Positions 8,943 through 17,500 of a stretch of 64,000 nt of DNA are shown one piece after another. The DNA comes from Aneurinibacillus sp. Ricciae_BoGa-3 (GTDB taxonomy: Bacteria > Bacillota > Bacilli > Aneurinibacillales > Aneurinibacillaceae). The position numbers were made by a program, and so were the translations under genes. Positions within the stretch are counted from its first letter, which is position 1. Every line of letters begins with the position of its first letter. The stretch is taken from contig NZ_CP116887.1 of NCBI RefSeq assembly GCF_028421645.1, forward strand, positions 2,172,001 to 2,236,000, written 5' to 3'. The notes under the pieces were generated by a model. The model searched no databases. It was given only the letters and a program-made list of their open reading frames with translations, and was not told the DNA's origin.

Positions 8943-10082
8943 ATGCTGATGACAGAAACCAACCAATCATGGAGAGACGTGGCTCGTGATTTTGCTTCCA
9001 GAAAGCTGAAAATGGCAACTAATTGGCTGGAAGGCGAAGAATTCTGGGAGAATGCCAGGATGCTGGCAGAACAGGGATTCTTAGGACTGACACTTCCTGA
9101 AGAATATGGCGGCATGAATCTCAGTCTATTTGATGCCATCCTTATGATTGAAGAATTGTGCCGGGTGTGCCCTACCAGCGGCAGACAGGTGTATCACACA
9201 AGCATCGGGGTGACTTCCTTCATTAATCACTTGGGAACGGAAGAGCAGAAACAATTATACCTCCCGCAAATTACTTCCGGCAAATTATATGTAGGGCTTG
9301 GGATGAGTGAGCCTGATGCAGGAAGCGCGGCAACAGACCTTACAACCACAGCTATCGAAGAAGGCGATCATTACAGATTAAACGGATCGAAAATATGGGT
9401 AAGCGAAGCCCATTTGGCGGATCTGTTTGTCGTCTATGCACGGTTTGGCAACACCGGGAAAGCGTCTGATATCGGTGCCATTTTAGTAGAACGGGGCACC
9501 CCTGGTTTTACAGTAGGGGTTCCGGAAGAAAACATGAGCGGTGAATTTCAGTGTGCACTGTATTTCGATGATGCCATCGTTCCTAAAGAGAACGTCTTAA
9601 CCACACGTGATGCTTTTAAGGCATTGATGGGTGTTTATAACGGCGTACGTCTTGGTTTCGCTGCTCAGACACTGGGTATCACGCAGGCGGCATTTGATCG
9701 CACAATTCAATATATTCAGGAACGCAAACAATTCGGTAAAGAAATCTGCGAATTCCAGGGCGTTCAGTGGATGGTGGCGGATATGTATATGCAGCTCGAA
9801 GCCGCGCGTACATTACTGTACCGGGCTGGAATGGCCGCCTCTAATAACAAACCGGATAAAAACGCGGCAAGCGTAGCGAAAGTTTTCGTTGCAGAAGCAG
9901 CCAAAAAGATTACGGATGACTGTATACAGCTTCATGGCGGTTACGGATTCTCCACCCAGTATCCGTTGGAGTGGTATTATCGCTGCGCCCGGGCTGCGTC
10001 TATTGCAGGAGGAACGGTACAGGTTCACCGCACAATGCTTGCTTCCAGTGTTATAGGAAAAAAATTCGATCAAAGAAAGTAG
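8943..10082 (+). CDS. Acyl-CoA dehydrogenase family protein
   Basis: The protein has 379 residues, the usual length, starting at the ATG at 8943 behind AAGGAGG. The N-terminal helical domain holds GLTLPEEYGG. The middle domain holds the flavin-contacting GMSEPDAGSAATD (120-132) and KIWVSEAHLAD. The C-terminal domain holds ERKQFGKEICEFQG and QLHGGYGFSTQYPLEWYYR. The usual catalytic Glu near the C terminus (consensus Y-E-G-T) is replaced: the segment reads S-I-A-G-G-T with Gly at 356, and the alternative Glu site on helix G also appears lost (VYNGVRLG). The FAD fold is certain, but the base and perhaps the reaction differ from standard alpha,beta-desaturation. Confidence 0.9.
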   Translation: MLMTETNQSWRDVARDFASRKLKMATNWLEGEEFWENARMLAEQGFLGLTLPEEYGGMNLSLFDAILMIEELCRVCPTSGRQVYHTSIGVTSFINHLGTEEQKQLYLPQITSGKLYVGLGMSEPDAGSAATDLTTTAIEEGDHYRLNGSKIWVSEAHLADLFVVYARFGNTGKASDIGAILVERGTPGFTVGVPEENMSGEFQCALYFDDAIVPKENVLTTRDAFKALMGVYNGVRLGFAAQTLGITQAAFDRTIQYIQERKQFGKEICEFQGVQWMVADMYMQLEAARTLLYRAGMAASNNKPDKNAASVAKVFVAEAAKKITDDCIQLHGGYGFSTQYPLEWYYRCARAASIAGGTVQVHRTMLASSVIGKKFDQRK

Positions 10083-10092
10083 GCGGATAACG

Positions 10093-10740
10093 ATGGTAAG
10101 AGTACAGGAAAACAAACACCAACTTGCACTCATTGAAAGGCTCTCACAATTTGATTCAGCGATTGTATCGGATTGTTTAATGGATAATAGCTTTGCCATG
10201 GATAACGGGATTAAACCCTTAGCATCCAACCATAAGATCTGTGGGCCCGCTCTTACGGTTCAATGTCCACCACGTGATAATTTAATGCTTCATCTGGCTG
10301 TGTCCAAGGCACAGCCGAGAGACGTAATCGTTGCCTCTATGAGCAATCATTACGAAGGGGGAGCATGGGGCGAAATTTTAACCGTAGCCGCCAAGCAGCA
10401 GCAGGTAGCAGGACTTGTCGTCGATGGAAGTGTGCGAGACACCCAGCAAATCATAGATATGCAATTCCCGCTCTTTACAAGAGGGATTTCCATCAAAAAA
10501 ACGGATAAGAAAAATGCGGGGAAGCTTGGTGTTCCTGTAATCGTTGGGGGCGTTACCGTAAACCCGGGCGATATTATTCTTGGAGATGCAGATGGAGTGG
10601 TGGTCATTCCTGGTAACCGGCTTGAAGATATTGTCATCAAGGCTGAAGAAAAGGTGAATGCGGAGAAAGAAATCATTGCACAGCTCCATGATGGCCATTT
10701 GACCGTCGACCTATTTGATCTCCGCAAATATGACATCTAG
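10093..10740 (+). CDS. RraA-like aldolase/decarboxylase family protein
   Basis: The protein has 215 residues and starts 11 bases after the preceding gene. It matches the RraA/HMG-aldolase fold throughout: DSAIVSDCLMD at 21-31, DGSVRD at 111-116 with the Arg115-Asp116 pair that binds substrate and metal in the family, and GDIILGDADGVVVIP at the C-terminal part. Family members cleave 4-hydroxy-4-methyl-2-oxoglutarate or related 4-hydroxy-2-oxoacids to pyruvate, or decarboxylate oxaloacetate; others regulate RNase E, which is unlikely here. In this operon an aldol cleavage of a hydroxy-oxoacid is the best guess. Confidence 0.88.
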   Translation: MVRVQENKHQLALIERLSQFDSAIVSDCLMDNSFAMDNGIKPLASNHKICGPALTVQCPPRDNLMLHLAVSKAQPRDVIVASMSNHYEGGAWGEILTVAAKQQQVAGLVVDGSVRDTQQIIDMQFPLFTRGISIKKTDKKNAGKLGVPVIVGGVTVNPGDIILGDADGVVVIPGNRLEDIVIKAEEKVNAEKEIIAQLHDGHLTVDLFDLRKYDI

Positions 10741-10755
10741 CAAAGGGGCGAAACG

Positions 10756-12327
10756 ATGATGCCGTCAGCTTCAAAAAGCAAGCAAGATATTCAATCAAAA
10801 GTAATCTCATTCGAGGAAGCTGTCCGTAACATACCAAACGGTGCAAACATAACGATCGGCGGATTGATCTCGGTGCTTTGCCCGGAAAAAGTGATGGCTG
10901 AACTTGAAAATCGGTTTATCTCAACCGGGGAACCCAGAGATTTAACCGTTATAACACCTGTGCGAGTTGGCTGGAGCCGCAATGAAAGTACCGGTTTAGA
11001 GCATGTTGCCAATCGAGGCATGCTCAAAAGATTAATTAGCGGCAGCTTTAACGTAAAAGAGGGGCCTCGGCTTACCCAAATGATCCGCGATAATGATATT
11101 GAGGCGTATGGTTTTTCAATGGGTACGATCTTTCATTGGATACGGGGTATGGCTGCAGGAGAATCTGGCCTCATAACAAAAGTTGGCCTGCATACGTATG
11201 TAGACCCCCGCTACGACGGCGGTCGACTTAATGCTAAAACAACTGATAATGTTTCAAAAGTGATTGAAATTGATGGCGAAGAGCACTTATTCTACCCTTC
11301 TATTCCTATCCATGCGGCTATCATTCGCGGATCAATAGCAGATGAAAGCGGAAATATCACATTGGAAAATGAACCGGTTACCTTAAGCGGTTTAGAGATG
11401 GCGATGGCAGCCAAAGCTAGCGGAGGGTACGTAATCGCTCAGGTGAAACAGGTGGTTGCCAATAACACCCTGCATCCGCGCGATGTGGCCATTCCTGGCA
11501 TGCTAGTCGATGCCGTTGTCATTGATCCCGATCAGAAGCAAAGCCTGCTTGAAGCTGATGAACCGAGCTGGACAGGGCAAGTTAAATTGCCTTTAGAACA
11601 AGTATATAAACCGCTTCCTCTCAATTCCAAAAAAGTCGTCTTAAGAAGGGCGGCTAAGGAATTGCAGGATGGGGATGTCATAAATCTGGGTGTGGGGATT
11701 CCTGTAGGGTTGCCTCAATTGGCGATAGAAGAGGGATTTTTTGATAAGGTTACATTTTCCCTCGAGCATGGGGCTGTTGGCGGAATCCCGATGGGTGAGG
11801 AGGTTTTTGGCGCCCACATCAATCCTTCCTCCATTATTAGTTCACCTCAAGTATTTGATTTCTACCACTGCGGTGGCTTATCCGCTTCGCTCTTAGGTTT
11901 TGCACAAATCGACAGCAGCGGCAACGTTAACGTGAGCATGTTTAATGGGGTGTTCCGCGGTTCCGGCGGTTTCATAGACATCACCCATAAAACCAAAAAG
12001 ATTATGTTTTGCGGAACGTTAACCAGCGGCGGTTTAGACCTTTCTATTGAAAACGGAAAGATGAAGATTATACAAGAGGGCAAGCACAAAAAATTCATTC
12101 CAAAGGTTGAACAATTAACATTTAACGCCCAAATGGCCTTGAAGAATAAACAGGAAGTTCTCTATTTAACGGAACGTGCCGTATTCAGGCTCGAAGAACA
12201 GGGATTGACATTAATCGAATATGCACCAGGGATGGACATTGATAGAGACATCCTCGCCTATATTGATTTTAAAGTCAACATCTCACCGGATCTGAAAGAA
12301 ATGGAAGCCGATCTTTTCAAAGAATAA
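10756..12327 (+). CDS. Acyl-CoA:carboxylate CoA-transferase (family I, YdiF/Pct-like)
   Basis: The protein has 523 residues with alpha and beta halves fused, as in propionate/acetate CoA-transferases. The first half carries the GGLISVLCPEKVM loop; the second half carries the glycine-rich NLGVGIPVGLPQL followed by SLEHGAVGG, in which Glu337 is the expected catalytic residue forming the CoA thioester. It should activate a carboxylic acid to its CoA ester for the acyl-CoA dehydrogenase and enoyl-CoA hydratase encoded in the same operon. Acceptor and donor acids cannot be read from the sequence. ATG 10756 and ATG 10759 are both possible starts behind AAAGGGGCG. Confidence 0.9.
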   Translation: MMPSASKSKQDIQSKVISFEEAVRNIPNGANITIGGLISVLCPEKVMAELENRFISTGEPRDLTVITPVRVGWSRNESTGLEHVANRGMLKRLISGSFNVKEGPRLTQMIRDNDIEAYGFSMGTIFHWIRGMAAGESGLITKVGLHTYVDPRYDGGRLNAKTTDNVSKVIEIDGEEHLFYPSIPIHAAIIRGSIADESGNITLENEPVTLSGLEMAMAAKASGGYVIAQVKQVVANNTLHPRDVAIPGMLVDAVVIDPDQKQSLLEADEPSWTGQVKLPLEQVYKPLPLNSKKVVLRRAAKELQDGDVINLGVGIPVGLPQLAIEEGFFDKVTFSLEHGAVGGIPMGEEVFGAHINPSSIISSPQVFDFYHCGGLSASLLGFAQIDSSGNVNVSMFNGVFRGSGGFIDITHKTKKIMFCGTLTSGGLDLSIENGKMKIIQEGKHKKFIPKVEQLTFNAQMALKNKQEVLYLTERAVFRLEEQGLTLIEYAPGMDIDRDILAYIDFKVNISPDLKEMEADLFKE

Positions 12328-12350
12328 GGTAAAAAGGAGGGGTGACTACT

Positions 12351-14093
12351 ATGGAAGAAATAAAGATAGCAAAAACGATTGCTACAGATGTTCTTGTGGT
12401 AGGCGGCGGTGGTGCGGCGGCTAAGGCCGCCTTAACCGCTTCCCAAAACGGGGCCACTGTACGCATGGCTGTGAAGTCTTCCTGGCTAAAAAGCGGATCA
12501 ACTGCCACCGCTTTTTCCGAATTGCTTGCGATAGCTGCCGCGATCGGGCATGGAGATGAACGGGATGAACCGGAGATTCACTACCAGGACACCATGGACG
12601 CGGGCCGCGGGTTCATTGATCCGAAACTTGTTCGAACACTGGCTGAAGATGCGCCAGAACGGATTAATGATCTGATCGAGTTAGGGCTTGATTTTGATAA
12701 GCAAAAAAATGGAAAGCTTGTCCAGGGAATGAGTGATTTCGCCACCTATCCCCGAACCTGCCGCGTTAATGGCGTTACGGCCAGACATATCTTAAACATT
12801 ATCGCCAGGGAATTGAAAACGAGAGAGGTACCAATTGATGAACAGATGATGGTATTCCAATTGGTAACCGACGAGTACAAGCGCATCGTGGGCGCTATCG
12901 CCTTGGATACCGTCAGCAATGAATTCGTATTTTATCAAACGCCATCTGTCATCCTGGCATGCGGCGGCGCGCATTTCCTCTATACATATGGGGTCGGCAC
13001 CCCTGACATGACCGGTGATGGGTACGCGATGGCCTATCAGCTGGGAATTCCACTTGTCAATATGGAGTTCGTGCAGATTGGACCCGGACTTATTAACCCG
13101 CCTGTTACCCTCCTTTCCGGCCCGGTTTGGAAGACCCATCCGATTTTATCTAACGAGATGGGTGAACGTTTCCTGGAGAATAATCTGCCGGCGGAAATCG
13201 ATGTAAAGGATGTTTATAATCACAAAGCCTTTCCTTTCACCGTTTCCAACCATTCGTTCTACCTGGATACATTAATTCAGCGAGAATTTGAGAAAAACCC
13301 TTCTCCACATGGAGGCGTCTGGTGTGAAATGGCACCTGGTTCAGAAGCCATTGTCGAAGAAAAAATGCCTAAGACGAAACGTGTACTTAAGTCGAAAGGC
13401 ATCGATGTACACACCGACAAATTTGAAATCGGGCTTGTTGCCCAATGTATGAATGGCGGAGCACAAATTTCAACGGTTGACGGCGAAACAGACGTGCAGG
13501 GTTTATTCATAGCTGGCGAAACGGCCGGCGGGTTGCGCGGCCCTGACCGCCCAGGCGGAAACTCCCTTGCTGAAGGCCAGATTTTTGGCTACCGAACCGG
13601 AAAAGCCGCTGCGGATTATGCTGCAGCAGCCGGTGCGGTGACTGCCTCTGCGGACCTGTGCCAGCAGGAATTGCAGCGCATTCATACGTGGCTTAGGCGC
13701 AGTGAAAAGGGTACAATCATTGTAAAGGAAACCATTAATGAACTTCGAAAAAACATGTATCGCAACTGTCTGGTTATTCGAGATGAAAAACGATTAACTG
13801 AGTTATGGAACTTCCTGGTTGAAACAGAGCAAGACCTAGAACAGGGCAAATTCGCTGTATCTGCTCAAACAATTAAAGAATCATTGGATTTACGTAACAT
13901 GATCATTACCGCTAAATCTATTGCGTTATCTGCCCTTGAAAGAAAAGAAAGCAGGAGCTGCCATTATCGCGAGGATTTCCCGCATAAAAATGATTCGAAC
14001 TGGAAAAGAAGCATTCGAATTGTCAAGAACGAAAACGGCATGACTTCCGAATTGTATGAATGGCCAGCAGAACAAAAAATTGGGAGCTTATAG
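12351..14093 (+). CDS. FAD-dependent oxidoreductase, fumarate reductase/succinate dehydrogenase flavoprotein-like
   Basis: The ATG at 12351 stands 8 bases after AAGGAGGGG, giving 580 residues; an in-frame GTG at 12342 overlaps the ribosome site. The N terminus has the dinucleotide-binding strand DVLVVGGGGAAAKAAL. The middle has the fumarate-reductase-type SVILACGGA and TGDGYAMAYQLG. The second FAD contact is GLFIAGETAGG and RPGGNSLAEGQIFGYRTG near 380-420. A helical C-terminal domain follows. No iron-sulfur or membrane-anchor subunit gene is adjacent, so it probably acts as a soluble dehydrogenase or reductase on a dicarboxylate-like intermediate. Aspartate oxidase is a structural relative but not supported by context. 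Confidence 0.88.
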   Translation: MEEIKIAKTIATDVLVVGGGGAAAKAALTASQNGATVRMAVKSSWLKSGSTATAFSELLAIAAAIGHGDERDEPEIHYQDTMDAGRGFIDPKLVRTLAEDAPERINDLIELGLDFDKQKNGKLVQGMSDFATYPRTCRVNGVTARHILNIIARELKTREVPIDEQMMVFQLVTDEYKRIVGAIALDTVSNEFVFYQTPSVILACGGAHFLYTYGVGTPDMTGDGYAMAYQLGIPLVNMEFVQIGPGLINPPVTLLSGPVWKTHPILSNEMGERFLENNLPAEIDVKDVYNHKAFPFTVSNHSFYLDTLIQREFEKNPSPHGGVWCEMAPGSEAIVEEKMPKTKRVLKSKGIDVHTDKFEIGLVAQCMNGGAQISTVDGETDVQGLFIAGETAGGLRGPDRPGGNSLAEGQIFGYRTGKAAADYAAAAGAVTASADLCQQELQRIHTWLRRSEKGTIIVKETINELRKNMYRNCLVIRDEKRLTELWNFLVETEQDLEQGKFAVSAQTIKESLDLRNMIITAKSIALSALERKESRSCHYREDFPHKNDSNWKRSIRIVKNENGMTSELYEWPAEQKIGSL

Positions 14094-14097
14094 AGAT

Positions 14098-14865
14098 ATG
14101 AATGTTCATGTATCGATTCACGGTGGAATAGCGGAGGTTTGTCTCGATCACGCCCCCTTAAACATACTCTCTGAGCAAGTCAAGGAAGAGATCACCCATA
14201 CCTTTAAACGCATTGCCAACGATTCATCAGTTCGTGTGATCTTCTTCCATACCAATGGCGATCATTTCTGTTGTGGTGCGAACTTGAAGGAGTTTCCTGA
14301 ACGCATTCAGAACAAAACCGCGGGCGATGTGTGGCTGCGCGGGCACGAGATGTTAGCATCCGTCATCGATACGCCGCAGCCCACGATTGCCTATATACAG
14401 GGCAAGGCTTTAGGCGGTGGGGCAGAGTTAGCCAGTGCGTTTGATATCCGTATTTTTTCTTCGAAGGCACAGGTGGGGTACCCGGAAGTGCTTCGCGGCG
14501 TTTTTCCGGGCAATGGCGGGCTCGAACGATTAATTGCCATTGTTGGACATAGTTATGCCATGAAACTGGTGTTAACCGGCAAACCGATTGCTGCAGGTGC
14601 GGCTCTGCAATGCGGCCTGGCTTCTGAAGTGGTGTCGGATTTAGAAGGGCTGCGCTATACGGAAGAACTTGCACAATATATGGCCAATTTGCCAGGGGTA
14701 GCCCTGCAAACGATCAAGCAAGCCGTTAACATGTACGATGCCGCCCCTGAATCATTTATTGAAGCAGGGAAAGACCTTTTTTACGGTGTTCATGAAACGT
14801 ATGATGTAAAAGAAGCCGTAAGTGCCTTTATCGAAAAGAGGACACCTCATTTTCTCCATCAATAA
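14098..14865 (+). CDS. Enoyl-CoA hydratase/isomerase
   Basis: The ATG at 14098 follows the preceding stop (14091-14093) by four bases, with GGGAG at 14082-14086; the longer in-frame extension overlaps the upstream gene and is rejected. The product has 255 residues, normal for the crotonase family. The oxyanion-hole segments are HFCCGANLKEF (57-67) and GKALGGGAELA (103-113). Both acidic residues of hydratases are present: Glu110 and Glu130 (GYPEVLRGVFPGNGG). This supports true hydratase activity on an unsaturated acyl-CoA made in the same operon. Confidence 0.9.
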   Translation: MNVHVSIHGGIAEVCLDHAPLNILSEQVKEEITHTFKRIANDSSVRVIFFHTNGDHFCCGANLKEFPERIQNKTAGDVWLRGHEMLASVIDTPQPTIAYIQGKALGGGAELASAFDIRIFSSKAQVGYPEVLRGVFPGNGGLERLIAIVGHSYAMKLVLTGKPIAAGAALQCGLASEVVSDLEGLRYTEELAQYMANLPGVALQTIKQAVNMYDAAPESFIEAGKDLFYGVHETYDVKEAVSAFIEKRTPHFLHQ

Positions 14866-14912
14866 GAGAGCTCAACCGTTTGCGGTCTATCCCCTTTCAA
14901 AGGAGTATCGTT

Positions 14913-15881
14913 ATGAAGCCAAAAATTTATGTCACGAGAAAACTGCCTGACGTGATTATCAGTTATTTATCGAATGAATGTGAGGTAAGAATGTGGGATA
15001 AGGAAGACGAGCCTGTCCCACCCGAAATTTTAGCGGAAGAGATAGAAGAAGTGGATGGATTGCTGTGCCTCCTTACTGAAACAATAGATGAGCGCCTGCT
15101 AGGCAAAGGCCGCAATCTGAAGGTTGTAAGCAACATGGCGGTTGGCTATAACAACATTGACATTCAGGCAGCGAAAAGTAAAGGCGTTCAGGTTACCAAT
15201 ACGCCAGGTGTGCTTACCGAGACAACCGCAGACCTTACTTTTGGATTGCTCATTGCGACCGCGCGCCGATTTGAAGAGTCAATCAATTATGTGAAAGAAG
15301 GAAAATGGAAGACGTGGTCTCCCATGGGTTTAACAGGCCAGGATATATTCGGAGCAACCCTTGGGATTATCGGCATGGGGGATATTGGTGAGGCTGTTGC
15401 CAGTCGAGCCAAAGGATTTAAAATGAATGTGCTGTACCATAATCGAAAGAGGAAAATCGCAGCAGAAGAAACGTTAGGTGCCGCGTACCGTGAACTTGAC
15501 GATCTGCTTACAGAATCGGATTTTGTAGTCGTCTTGACGCCATACACCCCTCAGACGCATGATTTAATTTCGTATAAAGAATTAGCACTGATGAAGCCCA
15601 CCTCCATTCTTATTAACACGTCGCGTGGTGGCATCGTAAACGAAGAGGCGCTATACCAGGCCTTGCTGGAAAAGAAGATATATGCAGCTGGGTTGGATGT
15701 CTTTGAGCAGGAACCTGTATCGCTCACTCATCCACTGTTACAACTCCCTAACGTTACGGCTCTTCCGCACATTGGGAGCGCAAGTGTTACCACGCGAATG
15801 AAGATGGCGAAACTTGCTGCTTTTAATCTGCTTGAAGCTCTTCAGCATCGCACGCCTCCTAACCTTGTGGTTACCGTTTAA
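14913..15881 (+). CDS. D-isomer-specific 2-hydroxyacid dehydrogenase (glyoxylate/hydroxypyruvate reductase-like)
   Basis: The ATG at 14913 is preceded by AAAGGAG, giving 322 residues. The Rossmann motif GMGDIG is at 154-159 and the catalytic triad is Arg238 (NTSRGG), Glu267 (FEQEP) and His286 (LPHIGS). It reduces a 2-oxoacid such as glyoxylate or hydroxypyruvate to the hydroxyacid, or the reverse, with NAD(P)H. It is the last gene of the operon that starts at 6092; a terminator follows at 15962. Its presence beside an RraA-like aldolase suggests that a 2-oxoacid is one of the cleavage products. Confidence 0.9.
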   Translation: MKPKIYVTRKLPDVIISYLSNECEVRMWDKEDEPVPPEILAEEIEEVDGLLCLLTETIDERLLGKGRNLKVVSNMAVGYNNIDIQAAKSKGVQVTNTPGVLTETTADLTFGLLIATARRFEESINYVKEGKWKTWSPMGLTGQDIFGATLGIIGMGDIGEAVASRAKGFKMNVLYHNRKRKIAAEETLGAAYRELDDLLTESDFVVVLTPYTPQTHDLISYKELALMKPTSILINTSRGGIVNEEALYQALLEKKIYAAGLDVFEQEPVSLTHPLLQLPNVTALPHIGSASVTTRMKMAKLAAFNLLEALQHRTPPNLVVTV

Positions 15882-15961
15882 CGTGTACACCCATTCATGC
15901 CATGATGTGCATTTCCACATAGGGAATTCTCCACTCACATTAGAGAGCTTTCTCTTCTTAC

Positions 15962-15998
15962 AACTGCCTGCTATAAAGCTGCCCAGGCAGTTTTTTTG
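15962..15998 (+). terminator. Rho-independent terminator of the 6092-15881 operon
   Basis: AACTGCCTG (15962-15970) pairs with CAGGCAGTT just downstream and is followed by seven T. Confidence 0.9.
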
Positions 15999-16093
15999 TG
16001 CCTATTTGAACGGCAATCTTATCGTATCCGCAGATTTTATGTTAAAAAAATTCTGTAAATTATAATTAAATAAATTTTTTTTAACAAAATAGT

Positions 16094-16156
16094 ATTGCAA
16101 TCTAAATTATCACCGTTTAAAATAGAAAACAAGTTAGAGAAAGCGCTTGCGCAAAT
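16094..16156 (+). promoter_or_regulatory. Promoter-operator module of the iolG-ABC operon
   Basis: TTGCAA (16095-16100), a 17-base spacer and TAAAAT (16118-16123) form a promoter. The palindrome AAGCGCTT (16141-16148) lies about 18 bases past the -10 box, within a region resembling a LacI-family or CcpA site. The whole 63-base block recurs almost unchanged at 21481-21542 before iolB. The 15999-16093 stretch upstream is AT-rich without other recognised features. Confidence 0.75.
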
Positions 16157-16211
16157 AAACCAATTATGGGTATAGAACAAATTAGGAAATAGTGACTGTA
16201 TGAGAGGAGGC

Positions 16212-16274
16212 GTGAGCAAAATTGGCATAGCAGCACCCGTTTATGGAAGCGCTTTTATACCAGATGAATGTTAA
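16212..16274 (+). CDS. Possible 20-residue leader peptide or gene remnant before iolG
   Basis: GAGAGGAGG at 16202-16210 is an excellent ribosome site, followed directly by a GTG and 20 codons reading V-S-K-I-G-I-A-A-P-V-Y-G-S and ending in TAA. The start resembles the first strand of IolE-type TIM-barrel isomerases, so it may be the stub of a lost gene. A second AAGCGCTT palindrome (16247-16254) lies inside it, 106 bases from the first. The spacing to the GTG is short, so translation is uncertain. Confidence 0.3.
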   Translation: MSKIGIAAPVYGSAFIPDEC

Positions 16275-16406
16275 ATGCTTTTAAAAGTTGAAGGGTTGGT
16301 TGTACATATGGTTTGCACAATTAACGGCTGCCATTGCCTATTAACAAAACAATGATTTTAATTAGCAAAAATTTTTAAAAACTTTTTAAAAAAGGATGTG
16401 TTTAAT

Positions 16407-17420
16407 TTGGGTAAAATCCGTTGTGCTGTCCTAGGATTAGGGCGCCTTGGTTATCATCATGCGAAAAATATGGTTACACAAGTCCATGGTGCTGAGCTCG
16501 TTGCTGTGATAGACCCAGTGCCCGGAAGAGCTGAACAGGTGGCAAGAGAGTTGGGTGTACAAAAGTGGTCAACCGACCCTAACTTTGCCTTTGAAGATCC
16601 AAACATAGAGGCCGTAGTTATCGTCACACCAACAAGTACCCATGCAGAGATGATACAGAGGGCAGCTATATGCAAAAAACAAATTTTTGTAGAAAAGCCT
16701 CTAACGCAAACCATTGAAGAAGCAGAAAATACTATTAACACAATCAAGGAAAATAACGTAAGTTGTCAGGTTGGATTCATGCGAAGATTCGACCCCGCCT
16801 ACGCTGATGCAAAAAGAAGAATCGCCGCTGGTGACATCGGAAAACCGATCTACATGAAGGGAATAACACGGGATTTGGAGTGCCCTCCGGCTGAATTCAT
16901 CAAACATAGTGGCGGTATTTTTCTTGACTGTTCCATTCACGACTACGATATTGCCCGATATTTAATGGGAGCAGAAATCACCTCTGTGTCAGCCCACGGA
17001 AGAATTTTGAGAAATCCGTTTATGAAAGAGTTCAATGATGTGGATCAGGCTCTAACATATGTTGAATTTGATTCAGGGGCGGCGGGAGATATTGAAGCCA
17101 GCCGCAACGCCTTATACGGACACGACATTCGAACTGAAATTGTTGGCACAGAAGGTTCCCTTTTCATAGGTACGCTTCGCAATCAACATGTTACGTTCTT
17201 AAACACAACTGGAGCGACCCACGAAATTGTACCTGATTTTCAAACCCGTTTCAAAGACGCCTACGTATTAGAACTTGTTCATTTCATTGATTGTGTCCAA
17301 AACAACGTGAAACCGGCTGTAACCGAGGTCGATGCAAAAATTAATATGGAAGTGGCATTAGCCGCCACGCAATCATTCATAACGGGCAATCCGGTACGCA
17401 TTGAAAAAATTCATGCTTAA
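16407..17420 (+). CDS. iolG: Gfo/Idh/MocA oxidoreductase, probable inositol 2-dehydrogenase
   Basis: The TTG at 16407 is preferred because AAAGGA (16391-16396) then has a 10-base spacing; a GTG at 16398 is too close to it. The product has 337 residues. The Rossmann motif is GLGRLG near the start, with FVEKPLTQ carrying the conserved catalytic Lys and the D-x-x-I-H-D-Y-D motif (DCSIHDYD) that binds substrate. It probably oxidises myo-inositol or an isomer with NAD to the inosose that feeds IolE. It precedes an ABC sugar importer in the same operon. A second iolG-like gene is at 27737; which one handles myo-inositol and which scyllo- or chiro-inositol is open. Confidence 0.8.
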   Translation: MGKIRCAVLGLGRLGYHHAKNMVTQVHGAELVAVIDPVPGRAEQVARELGVQKWSTDPNFAFEDPNIEAVVIVTPTSTHAEMIQRAAICKKQIFVEKPLTQTIEEAENTINTIKENNVSCQVGFMRRFDPAYADAKRRIAAGDIGKPIYMKGITRDLECPPAEFIKHSGGIFLDCSIHDYDIARYLMGAEITSVSAHGRILRNPFMKEFNDVDQALTYVEFDSGAAGDIEASRNALYGHDIRTEIVGTEGSLFIGTLRNQHVTFLNTTGATHEIVPDFQTRFKDAYVLELVHFIDCVQNNVKPAVTEVDAKINMEVALAATQSFITGNPVRIEKIHA

Positions 17421-17500
17421 ATACGCCTATAGTGCAAGCGATCTCTCAATCGGTAAAAGTAATAGGCTGCTATATTGTTAAATTTTTGAGGGGGTCTATC

